Below are positions 16,858-25,757 of a stretch of DNA of 64,000 nucleotides, in pieces. The stretch is from assembly GCF_039541075.1 (NCBI RefSeq), contig NZ_BAABFN010000001.1, positions 372,001-436,000 of the forward strand. The letters are read 5' to 3'. Every line of letters starts with the position of its first letter. The stretch's first letter is position 1. Source of the stretch: Compostibacter hankyongensis (GTDB lineage Bacteria; Bacteroidota; Bacteroidia; Chitinophagales; Chitinophagaceae). Below the pieces are notes generated by a model that saw only the letters and a list, made by a program, of their open reading frames with translations, was not told the DNA's origin and made no database searches. Both the position numbers and the translations under genes were made by a program.

Positions 16858-18294
16858 ATGTTGCTGAAATACGAATCCACGGTAAGGGAGCCCTTAGTTG
16901 ACGGTGTTAAGGATTATCACCAGGTCACCGTAGATATTGTGCGGCCTATCGAGGGGAAGCCGGGGAAATTGTGGTATGCGGGGCTGATCATCTCCATCGC
17001 CCTGCTGATCTTCGGCGTTTTTTCGGTGTATTGGGAAGTCTATTATGGTATCGGCGTATGGGGCGTCAACAAATCCATCGGCTGGGCCTGGGCCATTACC
17101 AACTTCGTATGGTGGGTGGGTATCGGTCACGCCGGCACCCTGATCTCGGCAATCCTGCTGCTGTTCCGCCAGGGCTGGCGTACCGGCGTGAACCGCGCCG
17201 CGGAAGCCATGACCATCTTTGCGGTGATGTGCGCCGGGCAGTTCCCCATCTGGCACGTAGGACGCGTATGGGATGTGTTCTTTATCTTTCCTTATCCCAA
17301 TACCCGCGGCCCCTTATGGCCCAACTTTAACTCCCCCCTCCTGTGGGACGTATTTGCAGTATCCACCTACTTCACCGTATCCCTGCTCTTCTGGTACTCC
17401 GGGCTGCTGCCCGACCTGGCCACGATAAGAGACCGGGCCAAGACCAAGCTCCGCAAGTTTCTCTATGGCGTGGCTTCCTTCGGATGGACCGGCTCTACCA
17501 AGCACTGGCAGCGTCATGAGGCCCTGTCGCTCGTGCTGGCCGGCCTGGCCACACCGCTGGTGCTCTCGGTGCACAGCGTGGTGTCGATGGACTTTGCCAC
17601 TTCGGTGATCCCGGGCTGGCATACCACCATCTTCCCGCCTTACTTTGTGGCCGGGGCCATCTTTTCGGGCTTTGCCATGGTGCAGACCCTGCTGATCGTG
17701 ACGCGGAAGATCCTGCACCTCGAAGAATATATTACCCTCGGACATATCGAGGCCATGAACAAGATCATTATGCTTACCGGCTCTATCGTAGGGGTGGCCT
17801 ACCTGTCCGAGCTTTTTGTGGCCTGGTACTCCGGAGCCTACGGCGAAGGCGGCGCCTTCTGGTGGCGCATCCTCGGTCCCTACTGGTGGGCATATGTGAT
17901 CATGATGACCTGTAACGTGGTATCGCCCCAGGTATTCTGGTTCAAGAAGCTGCGCCGGAACGTACCCTTTACGCTGCTCATGTCGGTAGTGGTGAACATC
18001 GGGATGTGGTTCGAGCGCTTTGTGATCATCGTGCTTTCGCTGTACCACGACTGGCTGCCGTCCAGCTGGAGCTATTTTTCTCCGCAATGGCCCGATATCG
18101 GGTTTTATGTGGGCACCTTCGGCCTGTTTTTTACCTGCTATTTCCTCTTTGCCAAATATTTCCCGGTCATTGCCATCGCCGAAATCAAGCATGTGCTGAA
18201 AACCTCCGGGGAGAATTTCAAAGGGAAAATGCATACCATCGAGGCCAAGACCAACGAAGCCTTTGCCGAAGAGGTGGCCCATGCCCATCATTGA
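16858..18294 (+). CDS. actC: Alternative complex III subunit ActC (NrfD-like quinol-binding membrane protein)
   Basis: 478 residues, about ten membrane helices, NrfD/PsrC family. The first helix follows YAGLIISIALLIFGVFSVYW; others include GIGHAGTLISAILLLF, FTVSLLFWYSGLLPD and FGLFFTCYFLFAKY. In ACIII this subunit binds menaquinol next to the ActB clusters. The WVGIGHAGT segment and HSVVSMDFATS loop match the conserved quinone-site region of the family. The C-terminus is soluble and Glu/Lys-rich. Starts 52 bases after actB. No defects seen. Confidence 0.95.
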   Translation: MLLKYESTVREPLVDGVKDYHQVTVDIVRPIEGKPGKLWYAGLIISIALLIFGVFSVYWEVYYGIGVWGVNKSIGWAWAITNFVWWVGIGHAGTLISAILLLFRQGWRTGVNRAAEAMTIFAVMCAGQFPIWHVGRVWDVFFIFPYPNTRGPLWPNFNSPLLWDVFAVSTYFTVSLLFWYSGLLPDLATIRDRAKTKLRKFLYGVASFGWTGSTKHWQRHEALSLVLAGLATPLVLSVHSVVSMDFATSVIPGWHTTIFPPYFVAGAIFSGFAMVQTLLIVTRKILHLEEYITLGHIEAMNKIIMLTGSIVGVAYLSELFVAWYSGAYGEGGAFWWRILGPYWWAYVIMMTCNVVSPQVFWFKKLRRNVPFTLLMSVVVNIGMWFERFVIIVLSLYHDWLPSSWSYFSPQWPDIGFYVGTFGLFFTCYFLFAKYFPVIAIAEIKHVLKTSGENFKGKMHTIEAKTNEAFAEEVAHAHH

Positions 18295-18357
18295 GCGGAT
18301 GGCCTGCGGCAGATGAAACAAGAAAGGATTTATGTACTCAAGTAATGCCTGTTTATT

Positions 18358-18951
18358 ATGATAAAGAATTTTGTAGTAGGATGCTTTAAGGAAGAAGCGG
18401 ATACCTTCAAAGCAGTCGAGCAGGTACGGGCTACCGGCTACAAGCTGCATGATGTATATACGCCTTTTCCCATCCACGGGTTGGATGAAGCGATGGGATT
18501 GCGGGGCACCAGCCTGCATACCGCCGGATTCCTGTACGGGCTCCTGGGTACGCTGACCGCCCTGCTGGGGATGTCCTATGTGACGGTAATGAGCTGGCCG
18601 CTGAATTTTGACGGGAAACCGCATTTTCCGCTGCCCGCTTTTATTCCCATTACTTTCGAATTGACGGTATTGTTCTCTTCCGTGGGTATGGTGCTGACCT
18701 TCTGCTGGTTGAACCAGATCATGCCCGGCGTAAAGAAGCACATCTTCCATCCCCGCCAGACCGATGACTATATGGTAATGGTGATCGAGGTGACCCCGAA
18801 GACCCGCCCGGACGAGGTGGTGAAAATGCTGGAAGGGCTGAATGCCGTTGAGATCACCCAGCAGCGTGCCGAAGCCGGCTGGTGGTTCGGAAAGTTCAGT
18901 AAACGGGAAAAATACGAAGAAGCCGGCCTGAGCAGCGTGCCGGTGGGATGA
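18358..18951 (+). CDS. actD: Alternative complex III subunit ActD (DUF3341)
   Basis: 197 residues, DUF3341. It opens with a soluble alpha/beta region (VGCFKEEADTFKAVEQVRATG, YTPFPIHGLDEAMG), has two membrane helices (LYGLLGTLTALLGMSYV and ITFELTVLFSSVGMVLTF), and ends with a soluble domain containing FHPRQTDDYMVMVI. This is the usual layout of ActD, a structural subunit of the complex. The stop codon is followed within 16 bases by copy 3 of the intergenic repeat. Confidence 0.94.
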   Translation: MIKNFVVGCFKEEADTFKAVEQVRATGYKLHDVYTPFPIHGLDEAMGLRGTSLHTAGFLYGLLGTLTALLGMSYVTVMSWPLNFDGKPHFPLPAFIPITFELTVLFSSVGMVLTFCWLNQIMPGVKKHIFHPRQTDDYMVMVIEVTPKTRPDEVVKMLEGLNAVEITQQRAEAGWWFGKFSKREKYEEAGLSSVPVG

Positions 18952-18966
18952 AGCCCCATCCCCTGG

Positions 18967-19006
18967 CCCCCTAAAGGGGGGAAGGTAAAAGGTGAAAAGG
19001 TGAAGG
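18967..19006. repeat. Composite intergenic repeat, copy 3
   Basis: Palindrome CCCCCTAAAGGGGG (18967-18980) followed by AGGTAAAAGGTGAAAAGGTGAAGGG tandem-like units. It sits inside the respiratory operon between actD and actE. Confidence 0.75.
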
Positions 19007-19051
19007 GCTAATGCCTATTGAAAACAGATATCAACGGACGAATATTAAGCG

Positions 19052-19714
19052 ATGAAGCGATCCTATATTGTAGCTTGTTTTATTGCCGGGGTCATGATCA
19101 CCCTGGCTGCATGTAACGGAAAACACCGGGAGCCGGGGCATATCTATATGCCGGATATGCACTACTCCCAGGCGTTTGACGCCTATTCCGAAAGCCCCAA
19201 CTTTGCGGACCATATGAGCAGCCGCATGCCGGTGAAGGGCACGGTAAAACGCGGAGAAATGTTGCCTTATCATGTCCCGCAGAGCGATTCGGGCTATGCT
19301 TTTTCCGGCATGGTGCGGAACCCGCTGACGGTGAATGATTCCATGCTGGCCGAAGGACAGCGCCTGTTCAACATCTACTGCGCGGTTTGTCACGGCGAGA
19401 AGCTGGACGGCAACGGCCCCCTTTATAAGGATGGCAGCGGACCCTTCCCCGTCGCTCCCGCTAACTTTATCGCCGGCCCCAAAGCCTCCCTTCCCGAAGG
19501 CACGATATTTTATGTGGCTACCTATGGTATCCGTATGATGGGCAGCTATGCCAGCCAGCTGGACCGGCATCAGCGCTGGATGGTGGCAGCTTATATCCGG
19601 AGCGTCCAGGAAAAAGGCGGTGTTACCCAGACCGCGGTGGACTCCACCCAGCAATCGCTGGTAGCGGCTTACCGGCAGACGCAAAATGCCTTTGGCGGAG
19701 GCTCGGGCCAATAA
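19052..19714 (+). CDS. actE: Alternative complex III monoheme cytochrome c subunit ActE
   Basis: 220 residues. Lipoprotein signal ending LAAC, so it is anchored by lipid on the periplasmic side. One heme site, CAVCHGEKLDGNG, near residue 110, with the likely Met axial ligand in GIRMMGSY. This matches the monoheme lipoprotein ActE of characterised complexes. The gene follows the repeat-bearing gap after actD and is followed by actF at 49 bases. The Gly/Ser/Gln-rich C-terminal ~30 residues look disordered. Confidence 0.94.
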   Translation: MKRSYIVACFIAGVMITLAACNGKHREPGHIYMPDMHYSQAFDAYSESPNFADHMSSRMPVKGTVKRGEMLPYHVPQSDSGYAFSGMVRNPLTVNDSMLAEGQRLFNIYCAVCHGEKLDGNGPLYKDGSGPFPVAPANFIAGPKASLPEGTIFYVATYGIRMMGSYASQLDRHQRWMVAAYIRSVQEKGGVTQTAVDSTQQSLVAAYRQTQNAFGGGSGQ

Positions 19715-19763
19715 TCCGGGCCAACCACCCGAAAAAAAAGTACAAACCTATATTGCGAAGATA

Positions 19764-20963
19764 ATGAGAGAACAATTTGTATTGCCTGCCAAACTGAAGA
19801 ACGTTTCCCTGGTATTGCTGGGCGTAGGGGTGCTGGCCCTGCTGATAGGGATCTTTGCGCTGAACGGGGAAGAAGGCGCCCGCCGCTTCTGGGGGGTGCT
19901 GCTGTTTGACAGTGTGTTTTTCCTGGTTGTAACGGCCGCAATGGGATTACTGCTGAGCGCGGCCACCCTGGCTGCCGGAAGCTGGCATATTGCCTACCGC
20001 AGGGTAATGGAATCCATGGTGATGGCCCTGCCCGTGCTGGGGATCCTGGCCTTTATCGTGCTGATGATCATCGTGTGGGGCGATAAACATTTTATCTATG
20101 AGTGGGTGGACAAGCACGTCGTAGCGGAAGACCCCGTGCTGCAAAAGAAAAGCGTGTTCCTGAACCCCGGCTTCTTTACGCTCATGACCGTGCTCACCAT
20201 CGGGTTGTGGTCGTTTCTGGGTTACCGCCTCCGCCGTCTTTCCCTGCAGGAAGACCTGGCGCAGCCGGGCACGCGGAAGATATACTGGAAGACCCTGCGG
20301 GTAGCCGCCGCCTTTGTGGCCGTTTTTGCCGTAACCAACTCTTCTTCCTCCTGGCAGTGGATCATGAGCACCACGCCGCATTGGTATTCCACCCTGTTTG
20401 CCTGGTATATCTTTGCCAGCTCCCTGGTATGCAGCATTGCCGTGCTGGCGCTCTTTGTGGTGCTGATGCGTAACCTGGGCTTTATGGAATGGATCACCGA
20501 CGAGCACCTGCACGACCTGGGTAAGCTTATGTTCGCCTTCTCCATCTTCTGGACCTACCTCTGGTTTGCCCAGTATATGCTGATCTGGTATGGTAATATC
20601 CCGGAAGAGACCACTTATTTTTCGCCGAGGCTCTGGGGCAGCTACCGCCCTATCTTCCTGCTGAATATTATCATTAACTTTGTAACGCCCTTCCTGCTGC
20701 TCATGACCCGCGATGCGAAGCGCAATTACACCTCCGTGGCCGTACTGGCTTTCATCATCGTGATCGGTCACATGTTGGATTTTTATATGATGTTTATGCC
20801 GCAGATCGTAAAGGACAACTGGCACCTGGGCTGGTTTGAGCTGGGTATCACCCTCGGTTATGCCGGCCTGATGATATTGCTGGTAACGCGGAGCCTGGCC
20901 AAGGCGCCCCTTTACCCGAAAAACCATCCTTTCCTGAAAGAAACGCTGATTCATCATTCCTGA
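19764..20963 (+). CDS. actF: Alternative complex III subunit ActF (membrane protein)
   Basis: 399 residues starting MREQFVLPAKLKNVSLVLLG, an all-helical membrane protein homologous in layout to ActC but without quinone. About ten helices are visible (LLGVGVLALLIGIFAL, VMALPVLGILAFIVLMIIV, GFFTLMTVLTIGLWSFL, ILLVTRSLA at the end). Motifs such as SSSWQWIMSTTPHWYSTLFAWY and FWTYLWFAQYMLIWYGNIPEE are typical of ActF. The frame is open 26 codons further upstream, overlapping actE, but the conserved protein begins at the ATG at 19764. Confidence 0.95.
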   Translation: MREQFVLPAKLKNVSLVLLGVGVLALLIGIFALNGEEGARRFWGVLLFDSVFFLVVTAAMGLLLSAATLAAGSWHIAYRRVMESMVMALPVLGILAFIVLMIIVWGDKHFIYEWVDKHVVAEDPVLQKKSVFLNPGFFTLMTVLTIGLWSFLGYRLRRLSLQEDLAQPGTRKIYWKTLRVAAAFVAVFAVTNSSSSWQWIMSTTPHWYSTLFAWYIFASSLVCSIAVLALFVVLMRNLGFMEWITDEHLHDLGKLMFAFSIFWTYLWFAQYMLIWYGNIPEETTYFSPRLWGSYRPIFLLNIIINFVTPFLLLMTRDAKRNYTSVAVLAFIIVIGHMLDFYMMFMPQIVKDNWHLGWFELGITLGYAGLMILLVTRSLAKAPLYPKNHPFLKETLIHHS

Positions 20964-21026
20964 TAGGAGAGGCCGCTGAAGAGAACCCGTTTTTCAATGT
21001 AATTAAAAGCATTCAACATACATACA

Positions 21027-22115
21027 ATGTCAGGATTATTCATAGTGCTCACGGTCGTGCTCATCTTGATTGTCGTGTTTCAGATATCAAGGGCCAGCGA
21101 GTACGTGGCCGTGCTGAAAGGTGAAAAGAAAGCGGACGCACAGTCGAACCAGGTAAATGCCGCCCTGATGATCGTGTTCCTGGTGCTGGGGCTGATCGGC
21201 GTGTATTACTGCAACGAGTTGCTGAAGGGAAGGATGTTGCCGGAAGCCGCCTCCATACAGGGGAAGGCCATCGACCGGATGATGAACGTAACCCTGATCA
21301 TTACCGGTATCGTATTCGTGATCACCCAGATCATGCTGTTTGTATTTGCCTACCGCTTCCGGGCTACCGAAAAGCGCAAGGCCTATTATTATCCGCACAA
21401 CAACAAGCTGGAGCTGGCCTGGACGGTGGTGCCCGCCATCGTGCTCACCATCCTGGTGGCCATCGGGCTGAAACACTGGTTCAGCATCACCTCCGACGCC
21501 CCTAAAGATGCGATGCTGGTGGAAGTGACCGGCAAGCAGTTCAACTGGATGTTCCGCTACCCCGGCAAAGACGGGGTGCTGGGTAAGAAAAACTATCAGC
21601 TGGTCGACGAAAGCAAAGGCAATATGGTAGGGCAGGACTGGAGCGATCCCGCCAACCATGACGACGTGATGCCCAATGAAATGCACCTCGTGGTCAACAA
21701 GCCGGTAAAGCTGCTGATCAACTCCCGGGATGTGATCCACGATGTGGGGCTGCCGTACTTCCGGCTGAAGATGGATGCGGTACCGGGGATCCCCACCACC
21801 ATGTGGTTTACCCCCACGATCACCACCCAGGAGATGATCAAAAAAACAGGAAATCCTAACTTTGTATATAAGCTGGTCTGCGACCAGCTCTGCGGGAAGA
21901 GCCATTATTCGATGACTGCTAATATCGTGGTGGAGACGCAGGAGGAATTTGACAAATGGATCGCCACCCAGCCCGTGCAATACCAGCTGGCTATGTCCTC
22001 CGAGGCGCCGGCCGGGGGCGACAGCACCCAGGCAGCCGCTCCGGCGGACAGCACCGCTGCGGCTCCCGCGGCAGACAGCAGCGTCGCACCTGCGGACAGC
22101 AATGCAACGAAGTAA
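21027..22115 (+). CDS. coxB: Cytochrome c oxidase subunit II
   Basis: 362 residues with three N-terminal hydrophobic segments, then the periplasmic cupredoxin domain. The CuA ligands are visible: His in SRDVIHDVGLP, and Cys-Cys-His-Met in CDQLCGKSHYSM. The usual bridging Glu between the cysteines is Gln here; that position binds through its backbone, so CuA should still form. There is no heme c domain. The C-terminal ~35 residues are an Ala/Pro/Asp/Ser-rich tail (repeated PADS units), probably disordered. Follows actF, so oxidase and complex III are co-transcribed, in line with their known supercomplex. Confidence 0.95.
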   Translation: MSGLFIVLTVVLILIVVFQISRASEYVAVLKGEKKADAQSNQVNAALMIVFLVLGLIGVYYCNELLKGRMLPEAASIQGKAIDRMMNVTLIITGIVFVITQIMLFVFAYRFRATEKRKAYYYPHNNKLELAWTVVPAIVLTILVAIGLKHWFSITSDAPKDAMLVEVTGKQFNWMFRYPGKDGVLGKKNYQLVDESKGNMVGQDWSDPANHDDVMPNEMHLVVNKPVKLLINSRDVIHDVGLPYFRLKMDAVPGIPTTMWFTPTITTQEMIKKTGNPNFVYKLVCDQLCGKSHYSMTANIVVETQEEFDKWIATQPVQYQLAMSSEAPAGGDSTQAAAPADSTAAAPAADSSVAPADSNATK

Positions 22116-22139
22116 AAGCGGCCCGAAAAAAGGATTTAA

Positions 22140-22157
22140 CCGGCAACCCGTTGCCGG
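22140..22157 (+). other. Hairpin between coxB and coxA
   Basis: CCGGCAAC and GTTGCCGG form a perfect 8-bp stem. No T tract follows, so it is more likely an mRNA-processing or stabilising structure than a terminator. Confidence 0.4.
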
Positions 22158-22178
22158 ACCATATATAAAGCACTTATC

Positions 22179-24050
22179 ATGAGTAACGAAGCAACCTTGC
22201 ACGGTCAACAGGAAGTACAGCAGCCCCATGCTGACGTACACGATCATGGACATGACGGAAATGGCCATGCACATCATCATCATGAGACGTTTGTCACCAA
22301 ATATCTTTTCAGCCAGGATCATAAGATGATCGCCAAGCAGTTCCTGGTGACGGGGATGATCTGGGCCATCATCGGGGCCTTTTTCTCGGTACTCTTCCGT
22401 TTGCAGTTGGGCTTTCCGGAGGCCACCTTCCCCTGGATGGAGACCGTGTTCGGCCACTGGGCCAGGGGCGGAAGGCTGGACCCCGAGTTCTACTATGCGC
22501 TGACCACCATGCACGGCACCATCCTGATCTTCTTCGTGCTGACCGCCGGGCTGAGCGGTACCTTTGCCAACCTGCTCATTCCGCTGCAGCTGGGCGTCCG
22601 GGATATGGCCTCTCCCTTTATGAACATGCTGTCCTACTGGTTCTTCTTTATCGCCAGCGTGATCATGTTCGCCTCCCTTTTCCTGCAGACCGGCCCCTCC
22701 CAGGGCGGGTGGACGGCCTATCCGCCGTTAAGCGCGCTGCGCGACGCTTCGGACGGCTCCAAAACCGGTATGGACCTGTGGCTGATCAGCATGGCCCTCT
22801 TCGTGGTGTCTCAGCTGCTGGCCGGCCTGAACTATGTATCCACTATCCTGAACATGCGTACCAAAGGCATGAGTATGACGCGCATGCCGCTGACCATCTG
22901 GGCGCTGTTCTTTACCGCTACGCTGGGGATACTGTCCTTCCCCGTACTGTTTTCCGGCTTTATCCTGCTGATATTCGACCGTACGCTGGGGACCAGCTTT
23001 TATCTGTCTGACATCGTGATACAGGGGAAGGTGCTTCCCAATCAGGGCGGCAGCGCCATCCTGTACCAGCACCTCTTCTGGTTCCTGGGGCATCCCGAGG
23101 TGTATATCGTTATGCTGCCCGGTATGGGCATCGCCTCCGAAATGCTCTCCACCCACGGCCGGAAACCGATCTTTGGCTATCTGGCCATGATCGGCTCCCT
23201 GTTCGCCATCTGTATCCTGGCCTTCCTGGTATGGGCGCACCATATGTTTGTAACCGGAATGAACCCCTTCCTGGGCGCCTTCTTCGTGTTGCTGACGTTG
23301 CTGATTGCGGTACCGTCGGCCATCAAGGTGTTCAACTGGCTGACCACCCTTTGGAAGGGCCGGCTTCACCTGAATGTGCCGATGCTGTTTGCGATCGGTT
23401 TTGTGAGCATGTTCATCTCCGGCGGTCTTACCGGTATCTGGCTGGGTAACTCCGCGCTGGACCTGCACCTGCACGACACCTACTTTGTGATTGCCCACTT
23501 CCACCTCGTGATGGGCGTATCCGCCTTTTTCGGGATGTTCGCGGGCATCTATCACTGGTTCCCGAAAATGTTCGGGAGGATGATGAACCGGACGCTGGGT
23601 TATATCCACTTCTGGATAACGCTCATCGGCGCCTACCTCATCTTCTGGCCCATGCACTACGAAGGGCTGGCCGGCATGCCGCGGCGCTATTACGAATACA
23701 ATGCCGACTCTCTGGCCGTATACCATAATTTCCAGGGACTGAACGCCTTTATCAGCGTGGTGGTCATCATCGTCTTTGTCACGCAGCTTATGTTTGTGCT
23801 GAACTTTTTCTACAGCATGTTCAAGGGACGTAAGATTACCGACCCGAACCCCTGGAAGGCCAATACGCTGGAATGGACCACCCCGATCAACCCGGGACAC
23901 GGTAACTGGCCCGGCGAGATTCCCGAAGTACACCGCTGGCCGTATGATTACAGCAAAAATGGTATCGACTATATCCCGCAGACCGTTCCCCTCACTCCGG
24001 AGGAAGAGCAGGAGCAGGAGCACGTAGTGCGGCAGCCGGCAACCCCCTGA
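22179..24050 (+). CDS. coxA: Cytochrome c oxidase subunit I, A-type
   Basis: 623 residues, 12 helices expected. Catalytic core is intact: GHPEVYIVMLPG (CuB His, the cross-linked Tyr and the D-channel Glu of A1-type enzymes), WAHHMF (the CuB His pair), HFHLVMG (heme ligands), SAIKVFNW (K-channel Lys), VRDMASPFMNMLSYW (D-channel entry Asp and Asn). Proton pumping is therefore expected. The first ~35 residues are His-rich, with HDHGHDGNGHAHHHH just before the first helix, possibly metal-holding. The stop codon TGA lies inside a copy of the intergenic repeat, so the last residues (Thr-Pro) are repeat-derived. Confidence 0.97.
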   Translation: MSNEATLHGQQEVQQPHADVHDHGHDGNGHAHHHHETFVTKYLFSQDHKMIAKQFLVTGMIWAIIGAFFSVLFRLQLGFPEATFPWMETVFGHWARGGRLDPEFYYALTTMHGTILIFFVLTAGLSGTFANLLIPLQLGVRDMASPFMNMLSYWFFFIASVIMFASLFLQTGPSQGGWTAYPPLSALRDASDGSKTGMDLWLISMALFVVSQLLAGLNYVSTILNMRTKGMSMTRMPLTIWALFFTATLGILSFPVLFSGFILLIFDRTLGTSFYLSDIVIQGKVLPNQGGSAILYQHLFWFLGHPEVYIVMLPGMGIASEMLSTHGRKPIFGYLAMIGSLFAICILAFLVWAHHMFVTGMNPFLGAFFVLLTLLIAVPSAIKVFNWLTTLWKGRLHLNVPMLFAIGFVSMFISGGLTGIWLGNSALDLHLHDTYFVIAHFHLVMGVSAFFGMFAGIYHWFPKMFGRMMNRTLGYIHFWITLIGAYLIFWPMHYEGLAGMPRRYYEYNADSLAVYHNFQGLNAFISVVVIIVFVTQLMFVLNFFYSMFKGRKITDPNPWKANTLEWTTPINPGHGNWPGEIPEVHRWPYDYSKNGIDYIPQTVPLTPEEEQEQEHVVRQPATP

Positions 24051-24200
24051 CCCCCTGAAGGGGGGATAGAGGTGAAGGGTAAAAAGCGAAAGGAGAAGGG
24101 TGAGGGGTGAAAGGTGAAAGGTCACCGGGCACCAGAAACGCGCAGCGTTCACGGAGGCCGCTAATAAACTTTGTGAACGACGTAAACCAGAAATTTCAAA
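24046..24200. repeat. Composite intergenic repeat, copy 4 (full-length)
   Basis: The most complete copy: palindrome CCCCCTGAAGGGGG (24051-24064), a long run of GTGAAAGG/GGTGAAGGG-like units (to ~24122), and the 53-bp module GAAACGCGCAGCGTT...CGACGTAAAC (24135-24187). It overlaps the coxA stop codon and fills most of the coxA-ctaB gap. Confidence 0.8.
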
Positions 24201-24241
24201 TGTAAATGCCGGCCGGGGCGTGATTCCCGGCAGGAGATAAA

Positions 24242-25150
24242 ATGATTCAGGAAAATTCCATAAAGTTACCCTGGCACTATGCCATAGCCTGTAAGGTAAA
24301 AGACTATTTCCAGCTCACGAAGTTCACCCTGAGCTTTATGGTGGTCTTTTCCAGCGTGATCGGCTACCTGCTGGTACCGGGAGTGGGATTTGACCTGCTG
24401 AAGGTGCTGCTGCTCTTTGCAGGAGGACTGCTGATCACGGGATGCGCCAATGCCATCAACCAGATCATGGAGCGCGATACGGATGCGCTCATGAAGCGGA
24501 CGGCCCGCAGGCCGCTGCCGGACAAGCGGATGAAGGTGGAGGAGGCAGCCGTTTTTGCGGCCATCCTGGGTATCGGCGGCCTGGTGCTGCTGGCGCTGGT
24601 CTTTAACTGGCAATGCGCCTTCCTCAGCCTGCTGTCTATCGTCCTTTACGGGTTCGTATATACGCCGTGGAAGAAATGGAACTCGCTGGCTGTGCTGGTC
24701 GGCGCCATACCCGGTGCGCTGCCCCCGCTGATCGGATGGGTAGCCGGGAGCGGACAGGCGGATGCCGGCGGGTGGATCTTGTTTGCCATGCAGTTTCTCT
24801 GGCAGTTCCCGCATTTCTGGGCGATCGGATGGGTAGCTTATGACGATTACAAGCGGGCCGGCTTTAAGCTGCTGCCTTCCGACGAAGGCAAAAACCGGTT
24901 TACCGCCCTGCAGTCTGTGACCTATACCATCATGCTGATACCGGTGGGCTGGCTGCCGTATTATTTTCACCTCACGGGTATCGTGTCTGCGGTGATCGTG
25001 ATGGGACTGACCTTGTTCTTTGTATTTCGTGCCGTACAGCTGTACCGGTTTTGCGATGTGCCGCATGCCCGCAAGCTGATGTTTGGCTCATATATATATC
25101 TGACGGTGGCGCAGCTGGTGCTGCTGGCAGATAAGGTAAAAGTTGTTTGA
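24242..25150 (+). CDS. ctaB: Protoheme IX farnesyltransferase (heme O synthase)
   Basis: 302 residues, UbiA-type prenyltransferase with about eight membrane helices. The first Asp-rich motif NQIMERDTDALMKRT binds the farnesyl diphosphate magnesium ions, and the second loop YDDYKRAGFKLLP is also intact. It adds the farnesyl tail to heme B to make heme O, the precursor of heme A for the oxidase encoded next to it. Starts ATG at 24242 with GGAGATAAA just upstream. Ends 4 bases before the next gene's start. Confidence 0.96.
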   Translation: MIQENSIKLPWHYAIACKVKDYFQLTKFTLSFMVVFSSVIGYLLVPGVGFDLLKVLLLFAGGLLITGCANAINQIMERDTDALMKRTARRPLPDKRMKVEEAAVFAAILGIGGLVLLALVFNWQCAFLSLLSIVLYGFVYTPWKKWNSLAVLVGAIPGALPPLIGWVAGSGQADAGGWILFAMQFLWQFPHFWAIGWVAYDDYKRAGFKLLPSDEGKNRFTALQSVTYTIMLIPVGWLPYYFHLTGIVSAVIVMGLTLFFVFRAVQLYRFCDVPHARKLMFGSYIYLTVAQLVLLADKVKVV

Positions 25151-25154
25151 GATC

Positions 25155-25721
25155 ATGGGAAAAATGGTGCATGCTCAGCGGAAGCGCATCCACCCCTATA
25201 AGTTCAATATGTGGGTGGCGATGGGGAGCATCGTGATGATGTTTGCCGGGTTTACCAGCGCTTACCTCGTGATGCAATCGCGCAGCACCTGGCAATCGTT
25301 TGAGCTGCCGGAGGTTTTTTGGTTTTCCACTGCGGTGATCCTGGTCAGCAGCGGTACCATACAATGGGCCTACCGGAGCTTCAAGGCGCACAATATGGGG
25401 CGGTATAAGATGCTGATCACCGTTACCGCCGTGCTGGGGCTGGTGTTCCTGGCTTCGCAGACCACCGGTTTTGCGGAGCTGTATGAGCGGGGGCTGAAGC
25501 TGGACTGGAACGTATCGGTAGCCCTGCTGTATATCATTGCAGGCGCTCATATGCTGCATGTGCTGGGCGGAGTGGTAGCCCTGCTGATCATTTTCATTCG
25601 GGCTTACCGCCGCAAGGTACGCTCTTATGATCCGATCCCCATTGAAGTGGTGGCTACTTACTGGCATTTTGTAGATGTGCTGTGGATTTATTTGTATGTT
25701 TTTTTTCTGTGGATTCGTTAA
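25155..25721 (+). CDS. Cytochrome c oxidase subunit III family protein, first copy
   Basis: 188 residues, five membrane helices. FNMWVAMGSIVMMFAGFTSAYLV opens the fold and ATYWHFVDVLWIYLYVFFL closes it, the hallmark C-terminal helix of subunit III. The ATG at 25155 is 4 bases after the ctaB stop; a second ATG three codons later is possible. Tandem subunit III genes of about 190 and 225 residues are common in Bacteroidota oxidase operons, probably because the long canonical subunit is represented by two shorter ones. Confidence 0.9.
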   Translation: MGKMVHAQRKRIHPYKFNMWVAMGSIVMMFAGFTSAYLVMQSRSTWQSFELPEVFWFSTAVILVSSGTIQWAYRSFKAHNMGRYKMLITVTAVLGLVFLASQTTGFAELYERGLKLDWNVSVALLYIIAGAHMLHVLGGVVALLIIFIRAYRRKVRSYDPIPIEVVATYWHFVDVLWIYLYVFFLWIR

Positions 25722-25757
25722 CTGGCTATTAAAATATCGCGTTTAGATTTTCGTAAA

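Noticed and set aside
24066..24122. GTGAAAGG tandem units as a CRISPR-like array
   Set aside because: Units are 6-9 bases with no unique spacers; they belong to the composite intergenic repeat.
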